Source of the DNA: Leptolyngbya sp. PCC 7375
Lineage (GTDB): Bacteria; Cyanobacteriota; Cyanobacteriia; Phormidesmidales; Phormidesmidaceae
Length of the DNA stretch: 64,000 nucleotides
Assembly: GCF_000316115.1 (NCBI RefSeq)
Contig: NZ_JH993797.1
Span: 1,536,486-1,600,485 of the forward strand
Reading direction: 5' to 3'
Part shown: positions 61,263 to 64,000 of the stretch, piece by piece
Numbering within the stretch: the stretch's first letter is position 1
How the letters are laid out: each line of letters begins with the position of its first letter
Translations under genes and position numbers: made by a program
The notes under the pieces: generated by a model
Told to the model about the DNA's origin: nothing
Databases searched by the model: none
The model's input: the letters and a program-made list of their open reading frames with translations, nothing else

Positions 61263-61886
61263 GTGAAACAGCGTAATGTGGCAATTCTCGTTTTTGACGA
61301 TGTAGAAGTTCTAGATTTCTGTGGTCCCTTTGAAGTCTTTTCGGTGACTGGAAAGCGTGATGGCTCGGACCCATTTAACGTATATACCGTGGCGGAGCAT
61401 ACGCCTATTTCCGCTAGAAATTCTCTCAGTGTTAATCCCACCTATACTCTCGATACATGTCCTCAGCCAGATATTTTGGTTGTACCCGGTGGCGGGGGGA
61501 GACATGTTGATGGTACCCCCTTTGGCACTCGTAAGGAGATGCATAATGAGACGCTTTTGGCCTGGATAAATCAGCGTTATCCTCAGTCTGAGCATGTATT
61601 GTCAGTATGCACAGGGGCACTTATTCTAGCTAAAGCAAGTTTAGTGGAGAATATGGCTGCGACGACTCACCATGGAGCCTTAGACGAACTGCAGCAGATT
61701 GCGCCGACTGCGGAGGTAAAAGCAAATGCCCGAGTGGTGGATAGTGGCAAGCTAATCTTTTCCGGTGGTATCTCAGCAGGAATTGATGCTGCCTTTTATC
61801 TGGTAGCCAAGCTTCTAGGTAAGGATGTTGCCTTAGAAACGGCCACTTACATGGAGTACGACTGGTCAGGAGAATCCTATGGCTAA
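61263..61886 (+). CDS. DJ-1/PfpI family protein
   Basis: A 207-residue protein starting at GTG with a good AGGAG site six bases upstream (61254). It is a class I glutamine-amidotransferase-like fold: VAILVFDDVEVLDFCGPFEV, DILVVPGGGGRHVDG and the nucleophile elbow VLSVCTGALILAKASL, followed by ATTHHGALDEL. This resembles isonitrile hydratase/ThiJ-type proteins and the sensory domain of AraC-type activators, but no DNA-binding domain is attached. Substrate unknown. Confidence 0.92.
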   Translation: MKQRNVAILVFDDVEVLDFCGPFEVFSVTGKRDGSDPFNVYTVAEHTPISARNSLSVNPTYTLDTCPQPDILVVPGGGGRHVDGTPFGTRKEMHNETLLAWINQRYPQSEHVLSVCTGALILAKASLVENMAATTHHGALDELQQIAPTAEVKANARVVDSGKLIFSGGISAGIDAAFYLVAKLLGKDVALETATYMEYDWSGESYG

Positions 61887-61909
61887 GCTAGCATCCCAGG
61901 CCACTGCAC

Positions 61910-62311
61910 ATGCGGCGAGAACTAATAATCCTGTATTTTTTAGCAGACTACGGGCTTGCTCTGTCAAACCAGTTTCAACTTGATGCCGATGAATGCCAGT
62001 TCTTCGATGAGCATCAAAACTTTGATATCTGTACCGTGATTACTAGCCTGGTCCATGCGATTGTCAGTTGCTATGATTCTAGAGACCATTGGCGACAAGC
62101 ACTACAGCAATTGGCTAATGAGCATCATGGTTCGGATGCAGCTGTTTCGGTTGACCTTCGCGCCTACCTTAGCAAGAGAATGGCTTTAGTCATGAAAATG
62201 GGCGCTTTCTATCGGCAACTCCTGGCAGATTTGACTACTCCATATCCCGCTGCTGATCTTCAGACAATTCTCGATAACCTGTATGTTGTAGAGCGAAACG
62301 ACTCCAGGTGA
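61910..62311 (+). CDS. Hypothetical protein
   Basis: A 133-residue frame 23 bases after the PfpI-family gene. Features are LIILYFLADYGLALSNQFQL, DADECQFFDEHQNFDICTVI and AYLSKRMALVMKMGAFYRQL. It is helical and without a recognised domain. The ATG has no clear ribosome site; the amino-acid pattern looks coding. It may be cotranscribed with the PfpI gene. Confidence 0.55.
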   Translation: MRRELIILYFLADYGLALSNQFQLDADECQFFDEHQNFDICTVITSLVHAIVSCYDSRDHWRQALQQLANEHHGSDAAVSVDLRAYLSKRMALVMKMGAFYRQLLADLTTPYPAADLQTILDNLYVVERNDSR

Positions 62312-62429
62312 AATTCATCTGCGGCTAAGTTCAGCAATGACCTAGTTTATGAAAATTCTGATTCTTTCCTATTCAAGACTTTTCCGATGCAAAAGCTGAA
62401 TTTATAGCTGTAAAGTAAAAAAGCACTGT

Positions 62430-62522
62430 ATGCGATCGCCCATGAGTAACTCCATTGAATGGACCCCAGAAGCTAAAGCACGTTTGAAAGAAATTCCCTT
62501 TATCTATTTTGGATTTACTTGA
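62430..62522 (+). pseudogene. Truncated PCP_red-type (light-independent protochlorophyllide reductase C-terminal-like) gene
   Basis: A 30-codon frame MSNSIEWTPEAKARLKEIPF and then IYFGFT and stop. WTPEAKARLKEIPF is the start of the small PCP_red-like domain also seen at the C-terminus of ChlB/BchB, where FVRxxVRxxxE should follow. The match stops at the expected Phe, so the gene is cut after about 24 codons. Confidence 0.65.
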
Positions 62523-63000
62523 TTGAGTCGGTAACCAGTTTTGGAGAGATTTCTCAAATTAGAAAACTTGAACTTAAGAGAATCACGGAGGATTGTATCA
62601 GGAATGATTCTTATCACCGTTGAGCTTCACCGACTATGAAGCCGTGAACGTGTCAAGTGGGTTTCGGCATATTTTTGCAGGGGACATCTCATTTCTTATT
62701 CACATAAATCTCTCATCGTGTTGTTATTGATTAAGATGATTTATCTTTGCTGCTAGAAATATCTTTTTGATTGAGAATTAATGAGGGACAAAGTGAATTT
62801 AGCCGACTATCCAAGGTGTCAATGCTATTTGAACTTGTGTTCTACTACATTACCTCAAGAGTTTTTACAAAGGTGCATGGCCTATTCGTTAGGGCAATCG
62901 TGTTTCAGATTACGTAAAGCTTCAAGTTCATGCTAGAGTCTCACTTTGTCCTCTTCATTCTCTCTTCTGAATATTTTTCTCTATGTTTGCGATGCAATAT

Positions 63001-63117
63001 TTATTTAAATTCTCGTCGGTACGTCTTGAACGTGTTAAATTCAGTCGCATTACTCTCGGTGTTCAGCAGACAGGATACACAGTTGAATTTGCCCAGATCG
63101 ATCGCTAGAATCTTCAT
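63001..63117 (-). pseudogene. IS110-family transposase, N-terminal remnant
   Basis: With an AGGAGG ribosome site just before its ATG, the frame reads MKILAIDLGKFNCVSCLLNT, then ESNATEFNTFKTYRREFK and stop. MKILAIDLGK is the typical start of IS110/IS1111 transposases with the first catalytic Asp. The rest of the gene is absent. Confidence 0.75.
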
Positions 63118-63197
63118 GCTATCCTCCTAGTGTGAGAGAGTTTTGGTTGGTTTCTCTACTCTCTCATGGCTCGCATAGATTCTTTATAAGCCTAACC

Positions 63198-63722
63198 ATG
63201 AGCAAATTATTGAGCCTCGTAATCGTCACAGTATTTCTCGGTTGCCTGGGCTGTAGTCCTCATCAAGCGACAATATCTGATACCGCTGATCTACAGAGTC
63301 CATCCGCGAATGAAGAAAGATCACTCTCTCTATTTTCAATCAACTCATCTGATGGGACCATACTCATCACGACAAACAACATCGCGTCATACGACTGGGA
63401 ATCCCACACAATCACGTTGAAGCCAGGTGTGAAGGAACGGCTTTTAACAAAGCTAGCCCCAGATCTTGTCGGTGGATATCCATTCCAACTTATAGCCAAA
63501 GGTCAACCCATTTATTACGGCAACTTCATAACATCCCTATCATCGATTACTTTAAACACCCCGATCATTGATCTCCAATCGTTCGATAGAATCCCCCTTC
63601 GCGAAGATCAAATTCGACTAGAACTTGGATATCCAACAGAAGATTTTTTTCAAGGTCATGACCCACGAAATGCGGATGCCATTTACGAATCGCTAAAAGA
63701 AGCAAACATACTCAAGGACTAA
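63198..63722 (+). CDS. Lipoprotein of unknown function
   Basis: A 174-residue protein from the ATG at 63198 (MSKLLSLVIVTVFLGCLGCS), with a lipoprotein signal and lipidation at LGC. The mature part is beta-rich: LFSINSSDGTILITTNNIAS, YDWESHTITLKPGVKERLLT and PIYYGNFITSLSSITLNTPI, ending in an acidic PTEDFFQGHDPRNAD segment. I do not recognise the family. It is followed at once by a GCGGCTGATAACAAGGCG motif that recalls the left half of an integron attC site. Confidence 0.75.
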   Translation: MSKLLSLVIVTVFLGCLGCSPHQATISDTADLQSPSANEERSLSLFSINSSDGTILITTNNIASYDWESHTITLKPGVKERLLTKLAPDLVGGYPFQLIAKGQPIYYGNFITSLSSITLNTPIIDLQSFDRIPLREDQIRLELGYPTEDFFQGHDPRNADAIYESLKEANILKD

Positions 63723-63786
63723 GCTGCGGCTGATAACAAGGCGAATGAACCGGACTGCATGGCGTCCTCATTGCCGTACGGGCGGC

Positions 63787-63996
63787 ATACAGAGACTTCA
63801 TCAAACTTGGCTGGGCTACACAGAAACACAAGGCAGCCCAAAACTACAGAAAACAATCGCCCAAACTTATCAAACCATTGGCATTGAAGAGCTCTTAGTC
63901 CACGCAGGGGCAAAAGAGGCAATTTTCATTTCTTTTATGAAAATTGCCCTTCAAGCTGAAGATCACATCTTCATTAATGCAAGAATCATTAGTTAA
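63787..63996 (+). pseudogene. Aminotransferase remnant, N-terminal part
   Basis: Codons from LHQTWLGYTETQGSPKLQKT through IAQTYQTIGIEELLVHAGAK, EAIFISFMKIALQAEDHIFI match the N-terminal region of class I/II aminotransferases (YTETQG, HAGAEEAIF). No proper start is present. At the right edge the frame ends, and the expected CYQSL-like continuation (MQESL) appears in another frame, so it is also frameshifted. The element runs out of the window. Confidence 0.65.
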
Positions 63997-64000
63997 ACAA

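Larger units (their letters stand above)
62312..63197. other. Gene-remnant region
   Basis: About 900 bases with no intact gene, containing a PCP-reductase-like fragment (62430-62522) and an IS110 transposase start (63001-63117, minus strand). The remainder shows no coherent coding frame. Confidence 0.6.

Noticed and set aside
62930..63130. 66-codon plus-strand frame
   Set aside because: The minus strand here encodes the start of an IS110 transposase with a good ribosome site, so the plus frame is antisense.

Overview
The window is a piece of a cyanobacterial chromosome, most likely from a filamentous, non-marine-picoplankton type. Evidence seen in the sequence: about thirty copies of the HIP1 octamer (GCGATCGC) inside and between genes; a Vipp1/IM30 homologue with the cyanobacterial C-terminal tail; the fraC-fraD-fraE filament-integrity operon; a cyanobacterial DUF3038 gene; a tandem-domain cobalamin adenosyltransferase; several Uma2 nucleases; and a UbiD decarboxylase of the plastoquinone type. 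No tRNA, rRNA or CRISPR array was seen.

Layout. 0-7 kb: the tail of an FGE-sulfatase domain gene, a small Cys-rich DPCAA-repeat lipoprotein, a beta-hydroxyacid dehydrogenase, a SagB-type double nitroreductase, a pentapeptide-repeat protein and a 957-residue membrane-anchored coiled-coil/TPR protein. 7-14 kb: a predicted ubiquitin-like protein ending in Gly-Gly directly upstream of a DUF4132 (MolR-type) gene, then on the minus strand a seven-bladed WD40 protein, a Trypco1-type protein, a truncated TIR domain fused to a DUF433-type antitoxin and its RelE/ParE-like toxin, and a ferric-reductase-like membrane protein. 14-18 kb: a heme-c (Tll0287-like) hybrid histidine kinase and a receiver-pseudokinase protein. 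18-26 kb: bestrophin, ubiD, and three tandem TPR/FxLYD-like paralogues. 25.7-29 kb: DUF3038, aroK, argB, an OppC-type permease.

29-36 kb is the most accessory stretch: two Uma2 genes; a DUF4041/GIY-YIG gene cut by a 1035-bp IS1595-family element with 8-bp target duplications; and a two-gene minus-strand unit in which a TIR-like protein carries at its C-terminus a short Asn/Ser/Thr-rich motif that recurs near the N-terminus of its partner, a coiled-coil FGE/C-type-lectin-fold protein. That arrangement is like bacterial amyloid-signalling effector/receptor pairs and is my main candidate for an undescribed system.

36-54 kb is largely housekeeping: a periplasmic TPR protein, a UbiH-like monooxygenase, two small paralogues, glutaredoxin, the cobalamin adenosyltransferase, fraCDE, two Uma2 genes with an NTPase-tail fragment and minisatellite between them, PBP4 (dacB), a phosphorylase-kinase-like GH15 protein and gatB. 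54-64 kb holds candidate small RNAs, a response regulator with a minisatellite-encoded tail, an aminotransferase, vipp1, a BNR/Ycf48-like repeat protein, a PfpI-family protein, and at the right edge a set of gene remnants (PCP-reductase-like, IS110, aminotransferase) around a lipoprotein gene. A family of five 28-bp palindromes, all sharing one architecture, sits in gaps across the window.
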